Positions 9,824 to 18,239 of a DNA stretch of 64,000 bases are shown here, one piece after another. Source of the stretch: Hormoscilla sp. GM7CHS1pb (GTDB taxonomy: Bacteria > Cyanobacteriota > Cyanobacteriia > Cyanobacteriales > Desertifilaceae); the NCBI GenBank assembly GCA_014323675.1, contig JACONN010000006.1, positions 1,178,001-1,242,000 of the forward strand, written 5' to 3'. Each line of letters starts with the position of its first letter. Positions within the stretch are counted from its first letter, which is position 1. The notes under the pieces are model-generated. The model did not search any database, had not been told where the DNA came from, and saw only the letters and a list, made by a program, of their open reading frames with translations. The translations under genes were made by a program, and so were the position numbers.

Positions 9824-10168
9824 ATGGCAATAGAGATCGACATTAAGACAGTTGAAGGGATAAAGGTAGTAGAACTGAGTGGTGAGGTGGATGCTAGCAC
9901 GGCGCCGGAGGTGCAAAAGCAAATTTTACCCCTAGCTGAGCCCGGGAGTAAGATTCTCATGGATATGACACAGGTGCAGTACATGTCCAGTGCAGGCTTG
10001 CGGATGCTGCTGTCTATGTACCGGCAGACCCAAGGGAAAGAAGGAAAACTGGTACTGGTGGGGCTGTCGGAAGAGTTGCAAGACCGCATGTCTGTCGTAA
10101 CGGGATTTCTAGAATTTTTCACAGTTAGCGACACAGTAGATGCAGGGTTGACAGCACTCAAAAGCTAA
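9824..10168 (+). CDS. STAS-domain anti-sigma factor antagonist
   Basis: 114 residues forming one STAS domain of the SpoIIAA/RsbV type: GIKVVELSGEVDASTAPEV near the start and the phospho-acceptor loop QYMSSAGLRMLL (Ser 55/56). In partner switching the unphosphorylated form binds an RsbW-type kinase, and SpoIIE-type phosphatases regenerate it. Both partners are encoded downstream (15989-16447; 14688-15926 and 16463-18136). ATG 9824 fits the domain boundary; the upstream GTG at 9716 would add a non-conserved extension read through a repeat. GlgX follows after 16 bases. Confidence 0.92.
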   Translation: MAIEIDIKTVEGIKVVELSGEVDASTAPEVQKQILPLAEPGSKILMDMTQVQYMSSAGLRMLLSMYRQTQGKEGKLVLVGLSEELQDRMSVVTGFLEFFTVSDTVDAGLTALKS

Positions 10169-10184
10169 AAATAACCACCAGATA

Positions 10185-12305
10185 ATGGAAAGAATAGACA
10201 TTCATCCGACACATAGTTACGGCGAGTACAAACTGCGCTGTGGGAAGCCATTTCCTTTTGGTGCGACAATAGTGCCGTCGGGCATTAACTTTTCCATATT
10301 TTCTTCTCAGGCCACATCCTGTACATTAGTGCTGTTTAAGAAGCAGGCGAAAGCACCAATGGCAGAAATACCATTTTCTGAGGAATTCCGGATCGGAAAT
10401 GTGTACTGCATGGTGGTATTCGATCTAGATTACGAAAATATAGAATACGGCTATAGAATGGATGGGCCGAATAATTTTCATGAAGGTCAATGGTTTGACA
10501 AAAGCAAAGTTCTCATGGACCCCTACGCCAAGATTATCGGGGGTCGGGATGTTTGGGGAGTAACGCCAGACTGGAATGATATTTACCATCATCGGGCCAG
10601 AATAGCATTCGATGATTTCGACTGGGAGAACGATCGGCCTCTGGAAATCCCGCCAGAGGATATGATAATATATGAGATGCACGTCCGCAGCTTTACCCGC
10701 CACCCATCTTCAGGGGTCCAAGAGAATCATCAAGGCACATTTGCAGGACTGCGGGACAACATTGCCTACCTGAAGGAGTTGGGCGTCAATGCTGTAGAAC
10801 TGATGCCCGTATATGAATTTGACGAGTTTGAAAATTCCCGCCCTAACCCGGAAACGGGGGAAACGCTTTACAACTACTGGGGATACAGCACGGTAGGTTT
10901 CTTTGCCCCCAAGGCAGGGTACGCGGCTACGGGGAAGCTAGGAATGCAAGTGGATGAGTTGAAAGCCCTAGTCAAAGCATTGCACAAAAACGGGATAGAA
11001 GTGATTCTGGATGTGGTGTTCAACCACACGGCGGAAGGAAATGAAAATGGTCCGTATATCTCTTTCCGGGGCATAGACAACAAAACCTACTATATGCTGA
11101 CGCCCGAAGGATACTACTATAACTTCTCGGGCTGTGGCAATACTCTCAACTGCAATAACCCGATCGTCCGGAATATCGTACTAGATTGCCTGCGCTACTG
11201 GGCGAGTGAATATCACATTGATGGCTTTCGTTTTGACCTGGCATCGATCCTAGGACGGGATCCTTGGGGCGCACCCCTAGCTAACCCACCGCTGTTAGAA
11301 ACGCTAGCTTTTGACCCGATCTTAGCCAAGTGTAAACTGATTGCGGAAGCATGGGATGCGGGTGGACTTTACCAGGTGGGTTCTTTTCCCGCCTTCGGAC
11401 GCTGGGCGGAGTGGAATGGCAAGTATCGGGATGGCATCCGCAAGTTCCTGAAGGGAGATGGGACGGTAGGGGATATGGCCCAGCGCTTGCAAGGTTCCCC
11501 AGACCTCTATGCTTGGGCCGGAAGGGCACCGGCAACATCGATAAATTTCATTACGGCCCACGACGGTTTTACCCTGATGGATATGGTTTCCTATAATGGC
11601 AAGCATAACGAAGCCAACGGCGAAAACAATAATGACGGGACTAATGATAATGATAGTTGGAACTGCGGTTGGGAAGGGCCGACGGAAGATGCGGGCATCA
11701 ATGCGTTGCGGCACCGGCAGATAAAGAATGCGATCGCGATGTTGATGGTGAGTCAGGGGGTGCCGATGATGCTGATGGGAGATGAGATGGGGCGCACCAA
11801 GCATGGCAATAACAATACCTATTGCCACGATAACGAGCTGAACTGGCTAGACTGGCGCTCTGTCAAAAAAAATGTAGACATATTTAACTTTGTCAAGAAC
11901 TGCATAGCCTTCCGCAAAGCCCACCCAGTGCTGAGAAATCGCTATCATTTCCAGAATCGGGACTACGTCGGCAGCGGCTATGCTGATATTACCTGGCATG
12001 GCACCCAGGCATGGAACGCGGACTGGTCTTCCGACAGCAAGACCCTAGCCTTTATGCTATGTGGGAAACATGCTAAAGAAGGGACAGTACAGGATAATTA
12101 CATCTATGTGGCGATGAATATGCACTATCAAGCTCACTGGTTTGAAATCCCAGGATTGCCAGACGGGATGCAGTGGCATGTCTTCGCTAACACAGGTGCC
12201 CCCCCAGGAGAAGCCAGTTGGCAACCGGGTACGGAACCGGTGCTGTCAGAACAGCACCGGATCCTGCTGGGCGATCGATCTGTGGTCATCCTCGTGGGCA
12301 AGTAG
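10185..12305 (+). CDS. glgX: Glycogen debranching enzyme GlgX (isoamylase-type GH13)
   Basis: 706 residues, full length. Hydrolyses alpha-1,6 branches of glycogen in the cytoplasm. An N-terminal CBM48-like domain (about 20-150, PFGATIVPSGINFSIFSS) precedes the GH13 barrel with its four motifs: DVVFNHTAEG (about 276), GFRFDLASIL with nucleophile Asp 351, EAWDAG with acid/base Glu 388, and FITAHDGFTL (about 455). It lies between two STAS genes, as in icfG clusters, which suggests that partner switching and glycogen use are co-regulated. No disruption is visible. Confidence 0.96.
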   Translation: MERIDIHPTHSYGEYKLRCGKPFPFGATIVPSGINFSIFSSQATSCTLVLFKKQAKAPMAEIPFSEEFRIGNVYCMVVFDLDYENIEYGYRMDGPNNFHEGQWFDKSKVLMDPYAKIIGGRDVWGVTPDWNDIYHHRARIAFDDFDWENDRPLEIPPEDMIIYEMHVRSFTRHPSSGVQENHQGTFAGLRDNIAYLKELGVNAVELMPVYEFDEFENSRPNPETGETLYNYWGYSTVGFFAPKAGYAATGKLGMQVDELKALVKALHKNGIEVILDVVFNHTAEGNENGPYISFRGIDNKTYYMLTPEGYYYNFSGCGNTLNCNNPIVRNIVLDCLRYWASEYHIDGFRFDLASILGRDPWGAPLANPPLLETLAFDPILAKCKLIAEAWDAGGLYQVGSFPAFGRWAEWNGKYRDGIRKFLKGDGTVGDMAQRLQGSPDLYAWAGRAPATSINFITAHDGFTLMDMVSYNGKHNEANGENNNDGTNDNDSWNCGWEGPTEDAGINALRHRQIKNAIAMLMVSQGVPMMLMGDEMGRTKHGNNNTYCHDNELNWLDWRSVKKNVDIFNFVKNCIAFRKAHPVLRNRYHFQNRDYVGSGYADITWHGTQAWNADWSSDSKTLAFMLCGKHAKEGTVQDNYIYVAMNMHYQAHWFEIPGLPDGMQWHVFANTGAPPGEASWQPGTEPVLSEQHRILLGDRSVVILVGK

Positions 12306-12357
12306 CCCTAAGAAGCGCTAAGGCGCTTACTACAAACAAAAGAAATAGCAGAAGATT

Positions 12358-13050
12358 ATGGCTTTTGACGCAACTCTAGAAACAACAAGCAGCGGCATCG
12401 CGAAAATAACTTTATCAGGAGAACTGGATGGGGCAACAGCACCAGCGTTCAAGGCGAAGGTAGAAGCAGCAGCAGCAGCAAATCCTCAACGCCTGGTTTT
12501 GCTAATGCAAGACCTCGAGTATATGGCCAGCGCTGGTCTGCGGGTGCTGATCTTCTCCAAGCAAAAGATGGGGACATCTGTAGACATATATCTGGTAGGG
12601 GTTCAGGAGATGGTGCTGGATACCATTAAGAAGACGGGCTTCGATCGGAGCGTTTATATTATAGATGAGTATGACGGGGAGCAGTCAACTATCAACGAGC
12701 AGGAGATTAGCTCTTTTCAGGCAAATCTAGAAACAACAAGCAGCGGCATCGCGAAAATAACTTTATCAGGAGAACTGGATGGTGCAACAGCACCAGCGTT
12801 CAAGGCGAAGGTAGAAGCAGCAGCAGCAGCAAAACCTCAACGCCTGGTTTTGCTAATGCAAGACCTCGAGTATATGGCCAGCGCCGGTCTGCGGGTGCTG
12901 ATCTTCTCCAAGCAAAAGATGGGGACATCTGTAGACATATATCTGGTAGGGGTTCAGGAGATGGTGCTGGATACTATTAAGAAGACGGGCTTCGATCGGA
13001 GCGTTTATATTATAGATGAGTATGACGCGGAACAGATAGAAAACCTGTAG
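12358..13050 (+). CDS. Tandem double STAS protein (recent internal duplication)
   Basis: 230 residues consisting of two nearly identical STAS domains (about 1-110 and 118-228), each with ITLSGELDGATAPAFKAKVE and the phospho-acceptor loop LEYMASAGLRVLIFSK. The homologue in icfG clusters has a single domain, so this is an internal 351-bp duplication. Both copies keep the acceptor serine, so one polypeptide could titrate two kinase molecules. The C-terminus of copy one (YDGEQSTINEQEISSFQ) forms the linker. Start ATG 12358 is 8 bases after agcagaag. Confidence 0.92.
   Translation: MAFDATLETTSSGIAKITLSGELDGATAPAFKAKVEAAAAANPQRLVLLMQDLEYMASAGLRVLIFSKQKMGTSVDIYLVGVQEMVLDTIKKTGFDRSVYIIDEYDGEQSTINEQEISSFQANLETTSSGIAKITLSGELDGATAPAFKAKVEAAAAAKPQRLVLLMQDLEYMASAGLRVLIFSKQKMGTSVDIYLVGVQEMVLDTIKKTGFDRSVYIIDEYDAEQIENL
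12375..13029. repeat. 351-bp tandem duplication within the STAS gene
   Basis: Copies start at tctagaaacaac 12375 and 12726, a period of 351 bp (117 codons). Only a handful of substitutions separate them over about 300 bp (for example gggg to ggtg, aatcct to aaacct, cgctgg to cgccgg, accatt to actatt). The high identity implies a recent event or ongoing gene conversion. Confidence 0.93.
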
Positions 13051-13086
13051 AAAGATCGAAGGTAGGGTAAAATTAAGGATTTAGGT

Positions 13087-14619
13087 TTGGCTTCAAAAAG
13101 CGTACTGGTGACGGGGTCAACAGCGGGAATTGGCAAAGCAACAGCTAGGGCTTTTCTCCGGGAAGGTGCGAAAGGATTTGTCAATGGTCGCTCCACCGTT
13201 CCGGAAAAATCGGAAACAGTAGAGGCGACAGTCAAAGAACTAAGTCAAGAGGGTGAAATAGTCGGCATCGTTGCGGATGTGGGAACAGCAGCAGGAACAG
13301 AGAAAATCTATGAAGAAATTATTAGTGCGAGACGTTTGGGTGTAAATGGGTCTCTAAGACACGTGACAGCTCAGACCGGTATCATTAATCGGCAAACTGT
13401 GTAATCTTTGTGGGTAATCGGTTGCATCAGCTGGCACAATCCCACCCTCCGGATACGGGAGGTACACCGGTCCCAACTGCTACAGAGTGACATCACTGGT
13501 GGTGGAGAGCAGGGACTTAAATGTAGGATAGCTGGCAGCTATCGCCGGCGACACCGCTAGGAAAAGTGCTCATGGCTAACGATAAGTGAATCAGTACAAG
13601 CCTCGTAACCTTTAACCAGCGCAATAAGGCTGATACGCTGGCCCAAAAGGGAAAGGAAGATGTGGATAGTTGTTTCTTTTGGCTATCTCGTATCACACAA
13701 ATCTCCCGGGGTATTGCTGGGGCCTAAAAGCACTACTATAGATTGCACGGAACGTCATAACCTCTATTGAACAATCTATGGACCGGGTAGCCACTTTCAT
13801 ATGGTGGTCAACTGACCAGGAGATAAGTTAGATGATAAGCGAACGTCAATGGGGGAGAGATGTCCTAAAAAGCCAAAGCCTTGGGTAACGCCTAGGATAT
13901 GCTGACGTAGGACGCAGCTCTAGAAGTTGAGGCAACGAGTAGTCCTAACATGATACGGAACCTCAAACGTCGAAGTGGTCACCTAGCCCATCTGCTCATG
14001 GGCCAAGAGCCAGGGAAAGGTCACCTGCAATCAGCCGTGAACTGAGAGTAAGAGCCACGTTGGAAGGTATATATAGTCAAGAGGTGGAAGACCGAGACCA
14101 GGTAAGAAAAAGTACAGGGCCCACGTAACGGCCAATCGTAAGTAAAGAGTGTAATAGGGGTGTTACAGGTATTTTCCCCCGCACGAACCCTCCGGAGTCC
14201 GGCAAATAAATTCACACTTAGGCAACATAGACCAAGGGACCAAAGAACCAAGACAATGCAAGGAACTGACCCCATCTGTCAGGAAAGGGGAGACCCAACC
14301 AAAGCAACCCGAAAAGGGATAGAGCTAGCAGGAGCAGGATGTGTTGAAAGGTACAAGTCCGGTTTTGAAAGGGAGGGTTGGGAAGTGATTCCCAGCTCGA
14401 CCCCGCCTAACACGGGGAATTAGATGTCCTAATTAATAATGTGGGTATTTTTGCAGCTAAGGAATTTGCGCAAGTCACCAATGAAGAATGGCTGCATTAC
14501 TTTAATGTCAATGTGATGAGTGCGGTGCGTCGCGCAGTTTCATGCCGCCCATGCTAGAACGAAATAGCGGACGAATTATGCTAATCGCAAGTGAGGCGGG
14601 GGTGAAACCGTACCCAGGG
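13087..14619 (+). pseudogene. Short-chain dehydrogenase/reductase, split by a group II intron and 3'-truncated
   Basis: Exon 1 (13087-13324) encodes the Rossmann start SVLVTGSTAGIGKATARAFL with the TGxxxGIG cofactor motif. After removal of 13325-14411 the frame continues exactly: EEIINGELDVLINNVGIFAAKEF, with the NNVG motif of classical SDRs. A missing base near 14545 shifts the frame, which then gives MLERNSGRIMLIASEAGVKPYPGM. The similarity stops just before the catalytic YxxxK, at the junction with a second intron tail (14619). The first codon is TTG 13087. No product with an active site can be made from the remaining sequence. Confidence 0.82.
13325..14411 (+). mobile_element. Group II intron without an encoded protein
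   Basis: Starts gtgcgagacgtttggg, the GUGYG-type 5' end, and ends cctaac. Near the 3' end are a domain V-like hairpin (gagcaggatgtgttgaaagg with tacaagtccggtt, 14330-14363) and a domain VI-like hairpin (gggaagtgattcccagctcg). Excising 1087 nt rejoins the SDR codons in frame (AT-TA + AC GGG). No reverse transcriptase reading frame is present, so mobility or efficient splicing would need a maturase in trans. The boundaries come from frame continuity and terminal consensus. Confidence 0.78.
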
Positions 14620-14687
14620 ATGAGGTGAAAATCTCATGTCCGGTTTTGAAGACAAGTCGGCCCGGTGACGGGTTGGCTTAGTTTAAT
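14619..14687 (+). mobile_element. 3' tail (domains V-VI) of a second group II intron
   Basis: The segment tgaggtgaaaatctcatgtc then cggttttgaag is a domain V-type hairpin, followed by gacaagtcggcccggtgacg and ggttggcttagtttaat, which looks like domain VI and the 3' end. It directly joins a truncated SDR gene to a truncated icfG gene, so a deletion removed the rest of the intron together with both gene ends. Confidence 0.65.
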
Positions 14688-15926
14688 AGGCAGCCTGTTT
14701 ATCCTGGATCCTATGGGGAAGATCGCCGAGGCGATTTTGACCCGCCCCGAGGTGCCCTCAAAACAGCGCGATCGCCTGATCGGCAGTGTTTTGGATAAAG
14801 GGCTAGCAGGTTGGGTTTCGCGCCACCGCCAGATGGGATTGATCGCGGACACGGAGACCGACGATCGTTGGCTAACCCTGCCAGATCAGCCTTACAAGGT
14901 GCGATCGGCTTTGGCTGTTCCCATTCTCAGAGGTACGGAGTTGCTAGGCATACTAACGCTGCTACACTCAGTCCCCAACCATTTTACCAGTAAAAGCGCC
15001 GCTCTGATGCAGGCAACTACCAACCAGATAGCTCTAGTGCTGGAAAATGCCCGGTTATATTCCAAATTAAACCAGTATTCAAAAGCCCTCGACGATGAAC
15101 TAGAAAAAGGCAGGCAGATTCAGATAGATTTTCTCCCCTATGAAATCCCACAGCCACCCAACTGGGAGATTACCGCCTGTTTCCAGCCCGCCAAGCAATG
15201 CGCAGGGGACTTCTACGATGTTTTCCAGCTTGCCGATGGTAATGTAGGACTGGTGATTGCGGATGTGTGCGACAAGGGGGTGGGTGCAGCCCTGTTTATG
15301 GCTCTATTCCGCAGCTTAATCCGCATCTTTTCTGAGCAAATTAGACTGCGAGGCCCGGCCTCAGTCATCCTCAAGGCCCATCAGCCTGCTACTGGCTGGA
15401 TGGGAGAAAATTCGTCAACCAATTTAGCTCATCTCAAGGCGTTGAGCGCGATCGCCATCACGAACGACTACGTCGCCAAACATCACTGGCAAATGAGTAT
15501 GTTTGCCACAGTATTTTTTGCAGTGCTAGATCCGGCTACTGGCTTGACTAGCTACCTGACTACATCAATGGGGGACATGAACCGGTTTTTATCCTCGGGG
15601 ACAAGGGCGTAAAGTTAATGCTCAAATCCACTGGACCAGCTGTGGGCATGATGCCAGATATGAAGTTTGGCATTCAGCAGGTGAAACTAGAACCGGGCGA
15701 CACCTTAATTAGCTATACAGACGGGGTGACTGATGCTAAATCCCCTGATGGGAAGTTATTTACTGACAAGCGACTGCGCGAACTTCTTCTTCAGCCAGCA
15801 GCATCAGCATCTGAATTATTGGAGCGCGTCAAAAGCAGTTTATTTGCTTATATTGATAAGGCGCCACAGTTTGATGACATTACCATGCTAGCGGTGCATC
15901 GCTACTCGTCATTTTACAGACAATAA
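14688..15926 (+). CDS. IcfG-like PP2C/SpoIIE phosphatase with GAF domain, 5'-truncated and frameshifted
   Basis: Removes phosphate from STAS proteins. A GAF domain (GSLFILDPMGKIAEAIL to ALVLENARLYSKL) precedes the SpoIIE-type PP2C domain with AGDFYDVFQL, ADVCDKGVGAALFMALF and, in the second frame, SYTDGVTDAKS and QFDDITMLAV, the metal-binding aspartates. The protein begins in the middle of the GAF domain at the intron tail, with its N-terminus lost. A frameshift at 15555-15561 separates the two parts; one T added there restores the conserved YINGGHEPVFIL reading. A start within the intron tail (14665) is formally possible but not a native N-terminus. Confidence 0.85.
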
Positions 15927-15988
15927 TTGAATCAAATGCTTGGGAAATATAGCCCATAAAATTAAAGTAAAAGAAGGATGGGATACTT

Positions 15989-16447
15989 ATGGAAAGTTTG
16001 AAAGTATCTGGGAAGCTGGAGTCTTTAAGTGCGATCGCAAAATACGTGATGGCAGCAGCGTCATCAGCAGGATTGGACAAAAAAGCATCCTATAAACTGC
16101 GGCTAGCAGTAGATGAAATCGCGACCAATATCATTACTCACGGGTATGAGGAAGCGGGAAGGGAAGGAGATGTAGAATTGCAGGCAAAGATAGAGGAGAA
16201 AACTTTAACGATCTGGATAGAAGATACAGGTGAAGCCTACGATCCAATCCAGATTGAAACAGTGGAAGAGGAAATGTTGAATAAGCCTTTAGAAGAGCGA
16301 CCGATCGGGGGTTTGGGACTGTATCTGGCGATCGAGGGAGTAGATAAGTTCCTCTACGAACGGGTGGAAGACCACAATCGCAATATATTTGTGGTGAATC
16401 GGCCGAGCATTAGCTGCTATAATGCCGAAGAAAAGGAGATCGAGTAG
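15989..16447 (+). CDS. RsbW/SpoIIAB-like anti-sigma serine kinase
   Basis: 152 residues with a HATPase_c_2 fold: N-box DEIATNIITHGY (about 48-59), G1 box EDTGEAYDP, G2 box PIGGLGLYLA. Kinases of this type bind a target when the STAS partner is phosphorylated and phosphorylate that STAS protein. Partners are the STAS proteins at 9824 and 12358; opposing phosphatases flank it on both sides. ATG 15989 is preceded by agaagga. The phosphatase at 16463 begins 15 bases after its stop, so they are co-transcribed. Confidence 0.92.
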   Translation: MESLKVSGKLESLSAIAKYVMAAASSAGLDKKASYKLRLAVDEIATNIITHGYEEAGREGDVELQAKIEEKTLTIWIEDTGEAYDPIQIETVEEEMLNKPLEERPIGGLGLYLAIEGVDKFLYERVEDHNRNIFVVNRPSISCYNAEEKEIE

Positions 16448-16462
16448 GTAGGAGAAAAAGTT

Positions 16463-18136
16463 ATGTCTGCTGAAGCTAAAGGTGGGTTCAAACTGTTTAC
16501 AGGCCGGTTGTCAAGGAAAGTGGTGTTCTGGGTGTTTACCAGTGTGGTGGCGATCGAAGCAATTCTGCTGATTCCTTCATTATTGAGACGAGAAAAAGAG
16601 TTGATATCGGAAATACATGAGGTGTCAGCAAGCAAGGTGGCGGTAATTAAGCAGGTAATCCAACCGCAAATGTATAATGAAGAATTCCTCAAAGAGGTCA
16701 AAAAATTTCAGGATTCGGATCCGATCAATCTGATCGGGAAGCTTCAACATAAAATTATAGGAGGGGCGCTTTACAAGTCGGATGGTACCCTAGTGGGTAC
16801 CATTGGTGAAGAACCGGAAGTGTTATTTGATGATGTCAATAGTAAGTCGGTAAGGGATTTCCGGAACAAAAAGGGCGATCGCTATGAAGCGGTATGGACA
16901 CCGGAGATGATGCCGGGGGGTTTCACCTTGATTCTGCGTCACGATACGAGTTCTGTCAAGCCAGAGTTAAAGGATTTTATTTTACGGATTGCTGGTCTGG
17001 TGCTGATTATCTCGGTTGTGGTCACGGCGGGAACTTGGATCGCCTTAGACCCGATCGCGATTACTCCGATTATCCGTCTGAGAAATGACTTGATTGGGGC
17101 GGGGGAAGCGATCTGCAAAGACGCAGAACCGCCAGATTTTTACTCAGCAACAGTGCAACGCCAAGATGAGTTGGGAGATGTGATTTCTGCCTTCAATCAA
17201 ATGTTCGCTCAAATCACCGAGGCAATCAGAGATCGCAAGCAGGCGGAAGCGGCCCTACAAGGGAGCTTAAATAAAGTTGAAGAATATTCGCAAAAGCTCA
17301 ACGAAGAATTAGATAAAGGTCGGGAGATGCAGACCAACTTTCTGCCGGTGCCTGTGATTGAAAAACCGGTTCAAGTGATGCAAAAACCGGGTTGGGAAAT
17401 CGCCGCCTTTTTCAAACCAGCACGTCAAGTAGCAGGGGACTTCTACGACAGCTTCGAGATTGATGAATATGTGGGCTTAGTGATTGCGGATGTCTGCGAC
17501 AAAGGGGTAGGTGCAGCACTGTTTATGGGTCTGTTCCGTAGCTTAATCCGGATCTTTTCTCATCAAATCCGACTGAAAGGAAATGCCTCAGGTATTCTGG
17601 AGGCGAATAGTCCTGCTGACGGCTGGATTGGAGAGTCGAAATCAATTAACTTAGCTCACATGAATGCTCTGCAAGCTGTTAAGGTGACCAATAACTACAT
17701 CGCCGAAAATCACGGCGAACTGGGTATGTTTGCCACCCTCTTCTTTGGCGTGTTGGACCCAGCGACCGGTTTACTTACCTACATTAATGGCGGACACGAG
17801 GATCTATTGATCGTCAACCCGAATGGAGGGGTGAAGCAGCGGCTTAAATCTACTGGACCAGCGGTGGGGATGTTGCCCGACCTCAAATTTAAGGTTCAGC
17901 AGACTCGCTTAGAACCGGGCGAGACCCTGTTAGGTTACACCGACGGCGTTCCGGAGGCCCGGGCTGCTGGGGGCGAGTTTTTCACGACCAAAGGATTGCT
18001 GTCAATGTTAGAGCAGCCTGTCCCTTCTGTCACTACCTTGCTAGAACAAATCTCAGAAGCTGTGCTAGAACATACTGGGGCAGCCGATCAGTTTGATGAC
18101 ATTACCCTGCTAGCTGTGCGGCGGATACCCCATTGA
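16463..18136 (+). CDS. Membrane SpoIIE-type PP2C phosphatase with HAMP domain
   Basis: 557 residues. Two membrane helices (about 22-42, [19 protein letters not shown]; about 172-194, [20 protein letters not shown]) enclose a ~130-residue extracytoplasmic sensor. A HAMP segment (PIAITPIIRLRNDL onward), a coiled coil (about 260-300) and a SpoIIE phosphatase domain with AGDFYDSFEI, ADVCDKGVGAALFMGLF, GYTDGVPEA and QFDDITLLAV follow. It probably dephosphorylates the STAS antagonists in response to an external signal. Its N-terminal 240 residues are almost the same as in the cyclase at 18240, so the two arose by duplication of the sensor module with swapped outputs. Intact. Confidence 0.93.
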   Translation: MSAEAKGGFKLFTGRLSRKVVFWVFTSVVAIEAILLIPSLLRREKELISEIHEVSASKVAVIKQVIQPQMYNEEFLKEVKKFQDSDPINLIGKLQHKIIGGALYKSDGTLVGTIGEEPEVLFDDVNSKSVRDFRNKKGDRYEAVWTPEMMPGGFTLILRHDTSSVKPELKDFILRIAGLVLIISVVVTAGTWIALDPIAITPIIRLRNDLIGAGEAICKDAEPPDFYSATVQRQDELGDVISAFNQMFAQITEAIRDRKQAEAALQGSLNKVEEYSQKLNEELDKGREMQTNFLPVPVIEKPVQVMQKPGWEIAAFFKPARQVAGDFYDSFEIDEYVGLVIADVCDKGVGAALFMGLFRSLIRIFSHQIRLKGNASGILEANSPADGWIGESKSINLAHMNALQAVKVTNNYIAENHGELGMFATLFFGVLDPATGLLTYINGGHEDLLIVNPNGGVKQRLKSTGPAVGMLPDLKFKVQQTRLEPGETLLGYTDGVPEARAAGGEFFTTKGLLSMLEQPVPSVTTLLEQISEAVLEHTGAADQFDDITLLAVRRIPH

Positions 18137-18239
18137 CAATTAAAAATTGACAACTGACAAGGGATCTGCTATAAAATGGGAAAAATGTGCAGGCTGTGTC
18201 TCCCGACCGGGGACACAGCGCAGTAGGGAGGAAAAAGGA

